In this document: piece by piece, positions 1 through 7,740 of the stretch
Layout of the letters: each line of letters begins with the position of its first letter
Numbering within the stretch: the stretch's first letter is position 1
NCBI GenBank assembly: GCA_009914615.1
Contig: WNDX01000028.1
Location: 1 to 36,423 of the forward strand
Length of the DNA: 36,423 nt
Direction of reading: 5' to 3'
DNA from: Herbaspirillum frisingense
GTDB lineage: Bacteria > Pseudomonadota > Gammaproteobacteria > Burkholderiales > Burkholderiaceae_D
Program-made: the position numbers and the translations under genes
Notes under the pieces: generated by a model
The model's database searches: none
Seen by the model: the letters and a program-made list of their open reading frames with translations, nothing else
What the model was told of the DNA's origin: nothing

Positions 1-39
1 TTCTCGTAGTGTCATGATGTCAACAGCTTTCCAGGGCAT
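1..39 (-). CDS. IS481-type transposase, N-terminal fragment (runs off left edge)
   Basis: Thirteen codons on the minus strand read MPWKAVDIMTLRE and leave the window. IS481-family transposases commonly begin with MPW followed by a short stretch and an M-[ST]-L-R/E element before the helix-turn-helix, which this matches. The start lies 88 bp inside a sequence that looks like an IS481 end (see the mobile-element entry). An AAAGGA stretch about 10 bp upstream can serve as ribosome binding site. Whether the rest of the gene is intact cannot be seen. Identification rests on a short peptide plus the IS end, so it is probable, not certain. Confidence 0.65.
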   Translation of the reverse strand, partial: MPWKAVDIMTLRE

Positions 40-78
40 GATGGTCCATCCTTTGGGCTTCGTTTCGAACCCCAAAAG

Positions 79-114
79 TGTTACCTATGTCCCGGAACAT
101 CTGTTACCTATGTC
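79..114. repeat. Two 13-bp direct repeats in the IS end
   Basis: TGTTACCTATGTC occurs at 79-91 and again, identical, at 102-114, a 23-bp period (about two helical turns). Paired repeats on one face of the helix near an IS tip are typical of transposase-binding sites. They lie between the inferred tip at 127 and the transposase start at 39. Confidence 0.7.
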
Positions 115-127
115 ACCGGTCTATACA

Positions 128-332
128 TTCGTCAAAAGGCCATGCCGGACCAGCCAGCACAATACACTCGCCCTTCTTGCGTTCGCACAGCGGCTCCCGC
201 CGCCACGCGGGCGACGCATGATAGACCGGAGACGCCGCCGTTAGTGCCTCGCTTTGCTGCCCCGGCGCCGGAGCGCGCGCTCTCACGAGGCAGGAGGGAA
301 AAGAAAAATTGATTAAATCATTGGAACATTGC
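128..332. other. Intergenic, between IS tip and che promoter
   Basis: No gene is convincing here. The short open frames are GC artefacts without a ribosome binding site. An A-rich stretch at about 297-340 precedes the sigma-28 promoter. No tRNA, terminator or further repeat was seen. Confidence 0.5.
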
Positions 333-360
333 TAAAAAAACAGTTTCGGTCTGCCGATAA
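333..360 (+). promoter_or_regulatory. Sigma-28 (FliA) promoter of the chemosensory operon
   Basis: The -10 element GCCGATAA at 353-360 matches the FliA consensus at all eight positions. A TAAA at 333-336 forms the -35, with a 16-nt spacer (15 in the consensus; an AAAA shifted by one base gives exactly 15). Transcription would start near 367. This rules out a translation start at the TTG at 329 and supports the ATG at 419, leaving a leader of about 50 nt. Placing the operon under FliA makes it a late flagellar-class operon. Confidence 0.75.
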
Positions 361-418
361 ACGATCATTGGGGACTGGATTGATCGGTACGGCAGTCAGA
401 ACAACAACATTTCTTGGG

Positions 419-1519
419 ATGGTGGCTGTGAAATCGCTTCGCAATATCTTGCCGGTGCTGTGTGTCGTGAACCTGTTGCTGTTCATGATGATGGCGCAGC
501 ATTGGTGGCTCGGCGGCCTGGTCGGCTTGCTGATCGGGGGCGCCTTTTATCTGACGTGCCTGCCCGCGCCGGAGCAGGCGGCGCAGCCGCCACAGGTCGC
601 GCCGGCATTGACGTCCTTGGAACCCGTCGCGGCCGCGACCGCTGTCGTGGCCAATGATGGTGCCTCCGGGCAACTCGCCGGCTTGCTGCAGCAGGTGTTG
701 CCGGTCTGGCAAGGCAACGTGCAACTGGCGCGCACCCAGACCAAGTCGGCCATCGATAACCTGACCACGCGCTTCGTGGGCATCCATGAGCGGCTGGGCG
801 GCTCGCTCGACGTGTCGCGCAGCAGCACCGGCGCCGAGGTGCTGCAGACCATCCAGAACGCCGCCGAACAATTGGGCGCCATCGCCTCCGCGCTGGAAGG
901 CGTACTGGCCTCGCGCCAGGCCCTGCTCGGCAGGTTCGACGCACTGGCCGCCGCCAACGACGAAATCCGCCGCCTGGCGCAGCAGAACGAGCAACTGGCC
1001 GGCCATACCGGCGTGACCGATCTGCTCAGCAATGAACAAAGCTGGCAGGAGCTGGCCGAGCGCTCGGCCGAAAACAGCCGCCAGATCGCCGCGCGCGCCA
1101 AGGGCGTGCGCCAGCAGATCCTGGCCGCGGTCGGCGCCAGCGGCGAGCCGGTCGTCGAAGCCGGCGGCGTCATCGAGAATTCGCGCGCCGTGATCGACCA
1201 GGTCGTGGCCGATTTCCGCCAGTCGGCCATGAAGCTGTCGGACACCGTCGAGCAGCTCGAAGGCGAGAGCCGCGAAGTGGATCGCGAGGTATGCGACATT
1301 TTGGTCAACCTGCAATTCCAGGATCGCATCAGCCAGATCCTCGACCACGTGCAGCGCGATATCGTGCGCCTGCACGAGGCCGCGGCCGGCGCCGGCCTGC
1401 CGTCGCCGGAGCAATGGCTGGCCGATCTCGAAAAGACTTACACCACCCCGGAGCAACGCCAGGTGCACGCCGGCCAGCAAGCCAATCACACGCTGCAGTC
1501 GCAGGTGGACTTCTTCTGA
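419..1519 (+). CDS. Two-TM chemotaxis protein with CheZ-like FQDxxxQ motif
   Basis: This protein of 366 residues starts at the ATG at 419. The frame stays open back to a TTG at 329, but that codon precedes the sigma-28 promoter. Residues about 5-45 form two hydrophobic helices joined by a short turn. The rest is a long, mostly helical Ala/Gln/Glu-rich segment. It is not an ordinary MCP: there is no HAMP domain and no conserved MCP tip. Near the C-terminus lies LQFQDRISQIL, with Asp302 and Gln306 spaced exactly like catalytic Asp143 and Gln147 of E. coli CheZ (FQDLTGQ). It directly precedes cheY, 9 bp away. A membrane-anchored CheY-P phosphatase is the attractive reading. Databases often label such proteins only as methyl-accepting chemotaxis protein. 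The phosphatase role is inference. Confidence 0.7.
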   Translation: MVAVKSLRNILPVLCVVNLLLFMMMAQHWWLGGLVGLLIGGAFYLTCLPAPEQAAQPPQVAPALTSLEPVAAATAVVANDGASGQLAGLLQQVLPVWQGNVQLARTQTKSAIDNLTTRFVGIHERLGGSLDVSRSSTGAEVLQTIQNAAEQLGAIASALEGVLASRQALLGRFDALAAANDEIRRLAQQNEQLAGHTGVTDLLSNEQSWQELAERSAENSRQIAARAKGVRQQILAAVGASGEPVVEAGGVIENSRAVIDQVVADFRQSAMKLSDTVEQLEGESREVDREVCDILVNLQFQDRISQILDHVQRDIVRLHEAAAGAGLPSPEQWLADLEKTYTTPEQRQVHAGQQANHTLQSQVDFF

Positions 1520-1528
1520 GGAATCTCC

Positions 1529-1897
1529 ATGGAAAAGAACATATTGATCGTTGACGATTCATTCAGCCTCAGACAGACCATCTCCGCCGCGCTCAAGAGC
1601 GCCGGCTACAACGTCGAGGAAGCGGCCGACGGCAAGGAGGCGTTGAAGAAGCTGGACGGGCGCAAGTTCAACCTGGTCATCTCCGACCTGAACATGCCCA
1701 ACCTGGACGGCCTGTCGTTCGTGCGCGAGATGAAGCAGATGCCAGCCTACAAGTTCACCCCGGTGATCATGTTGACCACCGAAAGCAGCGAAGCGCGCAA
1801 GCAGGAAGGCAAGGCCGCCGGCATCCGTGCCTGGGTCAACAAGCCGTTCCAGCCGCCGGTGCTGCTGGACGCCGTCGCCAAGCTGGTGCAGCCCTGA
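1529..1897 (+). CDS. cheY: CheY-type response regulator
   Basis: Single receiver domain of 122 residues with no output domain. The acidic pair is Asp9-Asp10, the phospho-acceptor is Asp53 (ISDLNMP), the switch threonine is at 83/84 (MLTT) and the invariant lysine is Lys105 (NKPF). A GAGGA ribosome binding site lies 6 bp before the ATG. CheA phosphorylates this type of protein, which then acts at the flagellar motor or another target. Its place between the CheZ-like gene and cheA makes it the primary output of this CheA. Whether it binds FliM cannot be judged from sequence. Confidence 0.95.
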   Translation: MEKNILIVDDSFSLRQTISAALKSAGYNVEEAADGKEALKKLDGRKFNLVISDLNMPNLDGLSFVREMKQMPAYKFTPVIMLTTESSEARKQEGKAAGIRAWVNKPFQPPVLLDAVAKLVQP

Positions 1898-1939
1898 GGG
1901 CGCTGCGAGCGCAGAGAGTAGAAAGTCGAGAGTCTGAAG

Positions 1940-2269
1940 ATGCCGCTGAAGCATACCGCGCACGATGGCAACCTGCTGCTGATCTTTGACGGCGGGCTGA
2001 CCATTTTCCAGGCGGCCGAGCGCAAGCCCGAGCTGCTGCATGCGCTGTCGCTGGTGGAGCGTAGCGTGTCGCTGGATCTGTCGGGCGTGGACGAGATCGA
2101 TACCGCCGGCATCCAGTTGCTGTTGTTGCTCAAGCGCGAGACCGCGCGCCGCGGCCAGTCGCTGGAGGTGACCGGATATAGCCCCGCGGTCTTGTCCGCG
2201 TTCGACCTGCTGCAATTGCATGACCTGTTCGGCGCCGATGGTGCGGCCGCCGCGGAGGATGCTGCATGA
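1940..2269 (+). CDS. STAS-domain protein (anti-sigma-antagonist-like)
   Basis: Small soluble protein of 109 residues with a STAS fold. The signature is LDLSGVDEIDTAGIQLLLLL at about 46-65. In SpoIIAA-type proteins the residue after the conserved Asp is a phosphorylated Ser or Thr; here it is Thr55, so phospho-regulation remains possible. No partner anti-sigma kinase is encoded nearby. The gene overlaps cheA by 4 bp (ATGA), so the two are translationally coupled. STAS proteins next to cheA occur in several non-canonical chemosensory clusters, where they are thought to assist complex formation or form a side branch. The exact role here is unknown. Confidence 0.85.
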   Translation: MPLKHTAHDGNLLLIFDGGLTIFQAAERKPELLHALSLVERSVSLDLSGVDEIDTAGIQLLLLLKRETARRGQSLEVTGYSPAVLSAFDLLQLHDLFGADGAAAAEDAA

Positions 2270-4413
2270 AGAAGGATTCCGCGCGCGACGCCGTGGTGCA
2301 GGAAGCCCGCGAACTGCTGGTGGCGATGGAAGCCGCGCTGTTGCAGATCGAGATGGAAGGTCCGGCCAAGGACACGGTCAACGCCATCTTCCGCGCCGCC
2401 CACACCATCAAGGGCTCGGCCGGCCTGTTCGCCTTCGACAGCATCGTGCAATTTACGCACCTGGTCGAGCACGTTTTGGACAAGGTGCGCAACGAAGAAT
2501 TGCCGCTGAACGATCGCATGATGTCGCTGCTGCTGCAATGCGGCGACTACATCGGCGAACTGGTTGACGCCATCGAACGCCGCGAAGAAGGGCGGGAGCC
2601 CGACCTGGCGGGCCGTCAGGCGCTCGAAGCCGCGTTGGACGAGATGGCGCGCAGCGCCGTGCCCAACGGCGCCCACGTCGAGGATAGGATCGCCGCGCTG
2701 GAGGTGCCGGATGCGCCGGCTTCCAATCCTTACTGGCATCTGTCGCTGCAGTTCAACGAGAACGTGCTGCGCGACGGCCTCGACCCGCTGTCCTTCCTGC
2801 ACTACCTGCGCACGCTGGGACGCATCGTCGCCATCCTGTCGGTGCAGGAGCGCATGCCCGACGCCGCGCTGATGGATCCGGAGAGCTGCTATCTCGGCTT
2901 CGAGATCTGCCTGGTCTCCGATTCCACGCTGCAGACGCTGGAAAACGTCTTCGAATTCCTGCGGGACGACAGCCGCATCGACATCCTGCCGCCGCGCAGC
3001 CCGTTGTCCGCCTATGCGTCCCTGCTGTCGCGCCTGGATGCCGACCACGCCGCCGCTCTGGCCGCCATGTGGCGCCAGCACGGCGCGCTGATCGAGCAGG
3101 AGTGGCAACGGCTGGGCGGCGTCGATCCGCTGCTGGAGACCGTGGTGCAGCACGCCGCCCCGCGGCCGCTGCCGGTCGCCGCCGGACCGCGTCCGCGCGC
3201 GCTGGAGGATCGCCGTGCGCAAGAGCAGAAATTCATCAAGATCGAAGTGTCCAAGCTGGATCAATTGATCGACCTGGTGGGCGAACTGGTGATCGCCGGC
3301 GCCAGCGCACGCCTGGTCGCGCGCCGCCGCAAGGATAGCCAGTTCGAGGAAGCCACCCAGGCCATCGACGCCCTGATGGAGCAGATCCGCGACGCCGCGT
3401 TGACGCTGCGCATGGTGCAGATCAATGAAGTGTTCCAGCGCTTCCCGCGCATCGTGCGCGACATCGCGCGCGACCTGGACAAGGATATCGAACTGGTCAT
3501 GACCGGTTCCGAGACCGAGCTCGACAAGTCCATGATCGAGCGCATCGCCGATCCGCTGATGCATATCGTGCGCAACGCCATCGACCACGGCATCGAGCCG
3601 GCCGCCGAGCGCATCGTCGCCGGCAAGCAATCCAAGGCCACGTTGCGCCTGAACGCCACCCATGAATCGGGCAGCGTGGTGATCGAAGTGATGGACGACG
3701 GCCGCGGCATGAACCGCGACCGCATCCTGGCCACCGCGCTCAGCCGCGGCCTGACCACCCCGGATGCCGACCTGAGCGATGCCGAGATCTACCGCTTCGT
3801 GTTCGAGCCGGGTTTCTCCACCGCACGCCAGGTGACCGAGCTGTCCGGTCGCGGTGTCGGCATGGACGTGGTCAAGCGCAATATCGATGCCTTGCACGGC
3901 GAGGTGGCGATCGATACCGAGCGCGGCCGCGGCACCGTGGTGCGCATCCGCCTGCCGCTGACGCTGGCCATCATTTCCGGTTTCCAGGTGGTGGTCGGCA
4001 ATGCGGTGTTCGTGATCCCGCTGGACATGGTGGTGGAGTGCATCGACATGCCGGGGCAGCGTCCCGATCACAACATCGTTGCGGTACGCGACGAGCCGCT
4101 GCCCTTCGTGCACCTGCGCGAGCTGTTCGACCTGCCGGCGCGTGAGCGCGGCCGCAAGAGCCTGGTGATCGTGCAGTACGGCCAGCAGCGCGCGGGCTTG
4201 CTGGTGGACGGCTTGCTGGGCGAATGCCAGGCGGTGATCAAGCCGCTCGGCCGGCTGTTCGGCAAGGTCAAGGGACTGTCCGGATCGACCATCCTCGGCG
4301 ACGGTCGGGTGGCGCTGATCCTGGACATCCCGCATCTGGTGCATTACACGCAGCAGCAGGAACAAAGCAGTCCCTTGACCCATGCCGAGCGCGGCGTGGC
4401 GTCCGAGCAATGA
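2266..4413 (+). CDS. cheA: Chemotaxis histidine kinase CheA
   Basis: Kinase of 715 residues. The P1/HPt domain covers about 1-105 with phospho-acceptor His46 ([11 protein letters not shown]). Residues about 154-245 form an alpha/beta domain (WHLSLQF...DPLSFLHYL...) in the place of P2. P3, the dimerisation helices, begins near 322. The P4 ATPase has its N-box at Asn437 ([10 protein letters not shown]), G1 at 477-481 (DDGRG) and GRGVGMDVV at 528-536. P5, the CheW-like domain, spans about 565-695. A GGAGG ribosome binding site lies inside the upstream STAS gene. All catalytic motifs are intact. It should phosphorylate CheY, CheB and perhaps the receiver of the REC-EAL protein. The P2 position does not look like the classic E. 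coli P2. Confidence 0.97.
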   Translation: MKKDSARDAVVQEARELLVAMEAALLQIEMEGPAKDTVNAIFRAAHTIKGSAGLFAFDSIVQFTHLVEHVLDKVRNEELPLNDRMMSLLLQCGDYIGELVDAIERREEGREPDLAGRQALEAALDEMARSAVPNGAHVEDRIAALEVPDAPASNPYWHLSLQFNENVLRDGLDPLSFLHYLRTLGRIVAILSVQERMPDAALMDPESCYLGFEICLVSDSTLQTLENVFEFLRDDSRIDILPPRSPLSAYASLLSRLDADHAAALAAMWRQHGALIEQEWQRLGGVDPLLETVVQHAAPRPLPVAAGPRPRALEDRRAQEQKFIKIEVSKLDQLIDLVGELVIAGASARLVARRRKDSQFEEATQAIDALMEQIRDAALTLRMVQINEVFQRFPRIVRDIARDLDKDIELVMTGSETELDKSMIERIADPLMHIVRNAIDHGIEPAAERIVAGKQSKATLRLNATHESGSVVIEVMDDGRGMNRDRILATALSRGLTTPDADLSDAEIYRFVFEPGFSTARQVTELSGRGVGMDVVKRNIDALHGEVAIDTERGRGTVVRIRLPLTLAIISGFQVVVGNAVFVIPLDMVVECIDMPGQRPDHNIVAVRDEPLPFVHLRELFDLPARERGRKSLVIVQYGQQRAGLLVDGLLGECQAVIKPLGRLFGKVKGLSGSTILGDGRVALILDIPHLVHYTQQQEQSSPLTHAERGVASEQ

Positions 4414-4438
4414 GCGGCCAGCAGAGAAGGAAGCAATC

Positions 4439-6226
4439 ATGCAAAACACGATGACCCGCAGGATGAGCATCAAGCAGCTTTTCATCTGGCTAGCGGTGAT
4501 GCTGTCCATTTTGGTGGCGGTGGTGATCAGCCTCACCGGCGCGCTGAAGGATGCCAACCTGACGCTGGAGCATGCCCACGAATCGCGCTACTCCTCTTCG
4601 GCGCTGGCCAACGAATTGCGCCGCACCACCGAGGACATGACCAAGTTCGCGCGCGCCTACGTCACCACCGGCGATCCTAACGACGAGGATCGCTATTACA
4701 TGATCATGGACATCCGCAACGGCAAGCGCGCGCGTCCCAGGAACTACGACCGCTTCAACTGGGATCTGGTGAGCGCGCGCAAGCTGCAGGGCGAGGCCGG
4801 CGCCAAGCCGGTGCCGCTGACCGAGCTGATGAAACTGTCCGGTTTCACCGACCAGGAACTGGCCAAGATGCAGGACGCCATCGGCGTGGCGGACCAACTG
4901 TCCAAGATCGACATCACCGCCTTCCATGCGGTCAAGGGCGAGTTCGACGACGGCGAAGGCAAGTTCAACGTGGTCGGCGCGCCCAACCAGGCGATGGCGC
5001 AAGAACTGGTGTTTGACCAGACCTATCGCTCGCTGTTCGGCAAGGCGATGAGCCCGATCAACGATTTCCTGCGCCTGGTGGACGAGCGCACCCAGGGCCA
5101 GGTGATCAAGGCCCAGAAGGATTATGCGGAGCTGGAGCAGAAGATCTTCTGGCTCCTGACCGCTTCCGTGCTGCTGCTGTTCGGCTGCCTGTGGTTTGCC
5201 TACCGCACCATCCGCTCGCAGGTCGGCGGCGAGCCGCGCGATGCCATGATGGTGCTGCGCCGGGTCGCCGAGGGCGACCTCACCGTGGCGGTGCCGCTGG
5301 GCAAGAAGGACAAGGTCAGCGTGCTCTACAGCACCCAGCAGATGATCAACAAGTGGACCGACGTGATCGGCGACGTCGGCGGCACGGCCAGTTCGCTGGC
5401 GTCGGCGTCGGAACAGATTTCCTCGTCGTCGCAGGCGCTCTCGCACAATGCCTCGCAGCAGGCCTCCAACGTCGAAGAGACCAGCGCCTCGGTCGAGCAG
5501 ATCACCGCCACCATCGCCCAGAACGCCGAGAATGCGCGCACCACGGATGGCATCGCCAGCCTGTCCGCGCATGCCGCCACCGAAGGCGGCGAAGCGGTGC
5601 GCGAGACGGTGCTGGCGATGAAGCAGATCGCCAGCAAGATCGGCATCATCGACGACATCGCCTACCAGACCAACCTGCTGGCGCTGAACGCAGCCATCGA
5701 AGCCGCGCGCGCGGGCGAGCACGGCAAGGGCTTCGCGGTGGTGGCGGCCGAGGTGCGCAAGCTGGCCGAGCGCTCGCAGACGGCGGCCCAGGAGATCATC
5801 GCGGTGGCCGAGCAAAGCGTGGGCCTGGCGGAAAAGGCCGGCGGGCTGCTGAACCAGATGGTGCCGTCGATCCGCAAGACCGCCGACCTGGTGCAGGAAA
5901 TCGCCGCCGCTTCCAACGAACAGTCGGCCGGCCTGGAGCAGATCAACAACGCCGTGCACCAGATGGCACAGACGACACAGATGACGGCGTCGGCCTCGGA
6001 AGAATTGTCGTCCACCTCGGAAGAGATGAGCGCGCAGGCCATCCACCTGCAAGACCTGATGCGCTTTTTCCGTGTCGGCGAGGTGCGCAAGCCGCCGACG
6101 CGCAGCGAGACGGTGATCAACCACAAGCAGGGCATCGGCGGCGAAGGCCGCGCGCGCCGTCTGTCGATGCTGGACGGCGCCGAAGGCCAGCCGCCGATCG
6201 ACGAATCGTCGTTCAAGCGTTTTTGA
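4439..6226 (+). CDS. Methyl-accepting chemotaxis protein, cluster-encoded
   Basis: Receptor of 595 residues. The start was moved to the ATG at 4439 because a GAAGGA site lies just upstream and TM1 (about 12-33) then follows a short basic N-terminus. A periplasmic domain of about 200 residues (34-235) carries motifs such as [14 protein letters not shown] that I do not recognise as a named sensor. TM2 is at about 236-256, followed by HAMP and the conserved tip around 400-445 ([20 protein letters not shown]). Between NAENAR and IAYQTN the helix is 39 residues, against 46 in the Tar-like receptor at 30424-32166, one heptad less. The C-terminus (ESSFKRF) has no CheR-docking WxxF pentapeptide. It is probably the dedicated receptor of the adjacent CheA. 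Confidence 0.95.
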   Translation: MQNTMTRRMSIKQLFIWLAVMLSILVAVVISLTGALKDANLTLEHAHESRYSSSALANELRRTTEDMTKFARAYVTTGDPNDEDRYYMIMDIRNGKRARPRNYDRFNWDLVSARKLQGEAGAKPVPLTELMKLSGFTDQELAKMQDAIGVADQLSKIDITAFHAVKGEFDDGEGKFNVVGAPNQAMAQELVFDQTYRSLFGKAMSPINDFLRLVDERTQGQVIKAQKDYAELEQKIFWLLTASVLLLFGCLWFAYRTIRSQVGGEPRDAMMVLRRVAEGDLTVAVPLGKKDKVSVLYSTQQMINKWTDVIGDVGGTASSLASASEQISSSSQALSHNASQQASNVEETSASVEQITATIAQNAENARTTDGIASLSAHAATEGGEAVRETVLAMKQIASKIGIIDDIAYQTNLLALNAAIEAARAGEHGKGFAVVAAEVRKLAERSQTAAQEIIAVAEQSVGLAEKAGGLLNQMVPSIRKTADLVQEIAAASNEQSAGLEQINNAVHQMAQTTQMTASASEELSSTSEEMSAQAIHLQDLMRFFRVGEVRKPPTRSETVINHKQGIGGEGRARRLSMLDGAEGQPPIDESSFKRF

Positions 6227-6272
6227 GGCGCCGCCGGCGCACCATGAATCGGATTAGCAAGGAGAGAAGGCA

Positions 6273-6839
6273 ATGCCTAGCGTGTCGTTGAATGGCGATT
6301 CCTTCAAGAAGAGGCAGCAGGAAGAAGCCGTCGAAGTGAGCCAGTTCCTGACCTTCCTGGTCGGGGCGGAGAGCTTCGCGATGCCCATCGCCAGCATCCG
6401 CGAAATCATCGAGTTCGGTGGTCTCACGGAGGTGCCGCTGATGCCCAGTTTCCTGCGCGGGGTGATCAACCTGCGCGGTTCGGTGGTGCCGGTGATCGAC
6501 CTGTCGGTGCGCTTCGGCCGCGCGGCTACGGTGATTGCCAAGCGCACCTGCATCATCATCATGGAACTGGTGCAGGACGAGCAGCAACTGCTGCTGGGCG
6601 TGATGGTGGACGCGGTCAGCGCGGTGCTCAGCGTCGAGGTCGATCGCATCGAGCCGCGTCCGTCCTTTGGCGCCGGCATCCGCGCCGATTTCATCGCCGG
6701 CATGATCAACATCAACGAGCGCTTCGTGGTGGTGCTGGACGTGCCCAAGGTCTTGTCGGTGGACGAACTGGCCAGTCTGCTGGGCATGAGTTCGGATAGC
6801 GTGCTCAGCGGCGCGGCGGCCGAAGGGCCGGGGGAATAG
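6273..6839 (+). CDS. cheW: CheW coupling protein
   Basis: Single CheW domain of 188 residues. Typical elements are FLTFLVGAESFAMPIASIREI near the N-terminus, LRGVINLRGSVVPVIDL in the middle and DFIAGMININERFVVVLDV toward the end. The N-terminal 20 residues are charged and probably flexible. The protein bridges the MCP tip and the CheA P5 domain. An AAGGAGA site precedes the ATG. It is followed by cheR with a 3-bp gap. Confidence 0.96.
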   Translation: MPSVSLNGDSFKKRQQEEAVEVSQFLTFLVGAESFAMPIASIREIIEFGGLTEVPLMPSFLRGVINLRGSVVPVIDLSVRFGRAATVIAKRTCIIIMELVQDEQQLLLGVMVDAVSAVLSVEVDRIEPRPSFGAGIRADFIAGMININERFVVVLDVPKVLSVDELASLLGMSSDSVLSGAAAEGPGE

Positions 6840-6842
6840 ATC

Positions 6843-7673
6843 ATGAGCGGCGTGCCTGTCCTGAGTGAATCGGACGTCAGCGACCGCGACATGCTGTTGT
6901 TCCAGCAGTTGTTCAAGCGTCATATCGGCCTGCACCTGCCGGTGTCCAAGAAGGCGCTGCTGCAAAGCCGCCTGGGCGGGCGCATGCACGAGCTGGGGAT
7001 ACGCCAGTTGAGCCAGTACCACGCAATGATCTCGGGCGAGGACGGCGCCGATGAGCGGCAGCGGGCCATTGACCTGATCACCACCAACGAAACCTATTTC
7101 TTCCGCGAACAGGGGCACTTCGATTTCCTGGTCACCGAGCTGTTGCCGCAATGGGCGCGCGTGAAGACGCTGCGCGCCTGGAGCGCGGCCAGTTCCACCG
7201 GTGAGGAAGCCTATACGCTGGCCATGCTGCTGGATCATCATCGGCCGGACGGTTCGTGGTCGGTGTTTGCCTCCGACATCAGCACGCGCGTGCTGAGCTT
7301 CGCGCGCCGCGCGCTGTATCCGATGGCGCGCGGGCAGAACATTCCCAAGTCTTACCTGCGCCGCTACTGCCTGCGCGGCACCGCCGAATATGAAGGTCAC
7401 TTCCTGGTGGAGGGCGCGCTGCGCCGCAAGGTGGAATTCGCGCAACGCAACCTGACCGACCTGGACGCCTTCGATGACGGTAGCTTCGACCTGATCTTCC
7501 TGCGCAACGTCATCATCTACTTCGACTTTCCCACCAAGATCCAGGTGGTGAGCGACGTCATCCGCCGCTTGCGGCCCGGCGGCTACCTGGTGGTGGGGCA
7601 TTCCGAGTCGCTGCACGGCATGGATCTGGGGCTGGAAATGCATTCGCCCTCCATCTACCGGAAGCCGGAATGA
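6843..7673 (+). CDS. cheR: Chemoreceptor glutamate methyltransferase CheR
   Basis: 276 residues. The N-terminal helical CheR_N domain is followed by the S-adenosylmethionine-binding Rossmann domain. Visible motifs are TNETYFFRE at 81-89 and RAWSAASSTGEEAY at 111-124 (SAM loop), plus FLRNVIIYFD, which matches the LCRNVLIYF element of the family. It transfers methyl groups from SAM to receptor glutamates. The neighbouring receptor has no docking pentapeptide, so this CheR probably works without tethering on it. It could also act on the pentapeptide-bearing MCP at 30424-32166. Confidence 0.96.
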   Translation: MSGVPVLSESDVSDRDMLLFQQLFKRHIGLHLPVSKKALLQSRLGGRMHELGIRQLSQYHAMISGEDGADERQRAIDLITTNETYFFREQGHFDFLVTELLPQWARVKTLRAWSAASSTGEEAYTLAMLLDHHRPDGSWSVFASDISTRVLSFARRALYPMARGQNIPKSYLRRYCLRGTAEYEGHFLVEGALRRKVEFAQRNLTDLDAFDDGSFDLIFLRNVIIYFDFPTKIQVVSDVIRRLRPGGYLVVGHSESLHGMDLGLEMHSPSIYRKPE

Positions 7674-7740
7674 GATTCGCTGCCGCCCTTGCCTCCATTG
7701 ACGCCGCGGTCGCGCCGGGGCACGCGGCGGGGAGGGTGCC

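Larger units (their letters stand above)
1..127 (-). mobile_element. End of an IS481-family insertion sequence
   Basis: Read on the minus strand from base 127, the sequence begins TGTATAGACCGG and contains two copies of GACATAGGTAACA before the transposase start at base 39. IS481 elements begin with TGT and end with ACA, and the GACATAGGTAACA repeats match my memory of this family's ends. The outer boundary at 127 is inferred from the TGT tip. The other end and any target duplication are outside the window. The element points away from the chemosensory operon, and its tip lies about 205 bp upstream of that operon's promoter. Confidence 0.6.

Noticed and set aside
14-244. Small plus-strand frame over the left IS end
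   Set aside because: It overlaps the IS tip and its repeats and has no coding character.
1747-4557. 936-codon open frame on the minus strand across cheA
   Set aside because: It mirrors cheA in a GC-rich genome. Its composition (His, Gln, Arg, Ala) is that of an antisense frame; no start signal or domain is present.
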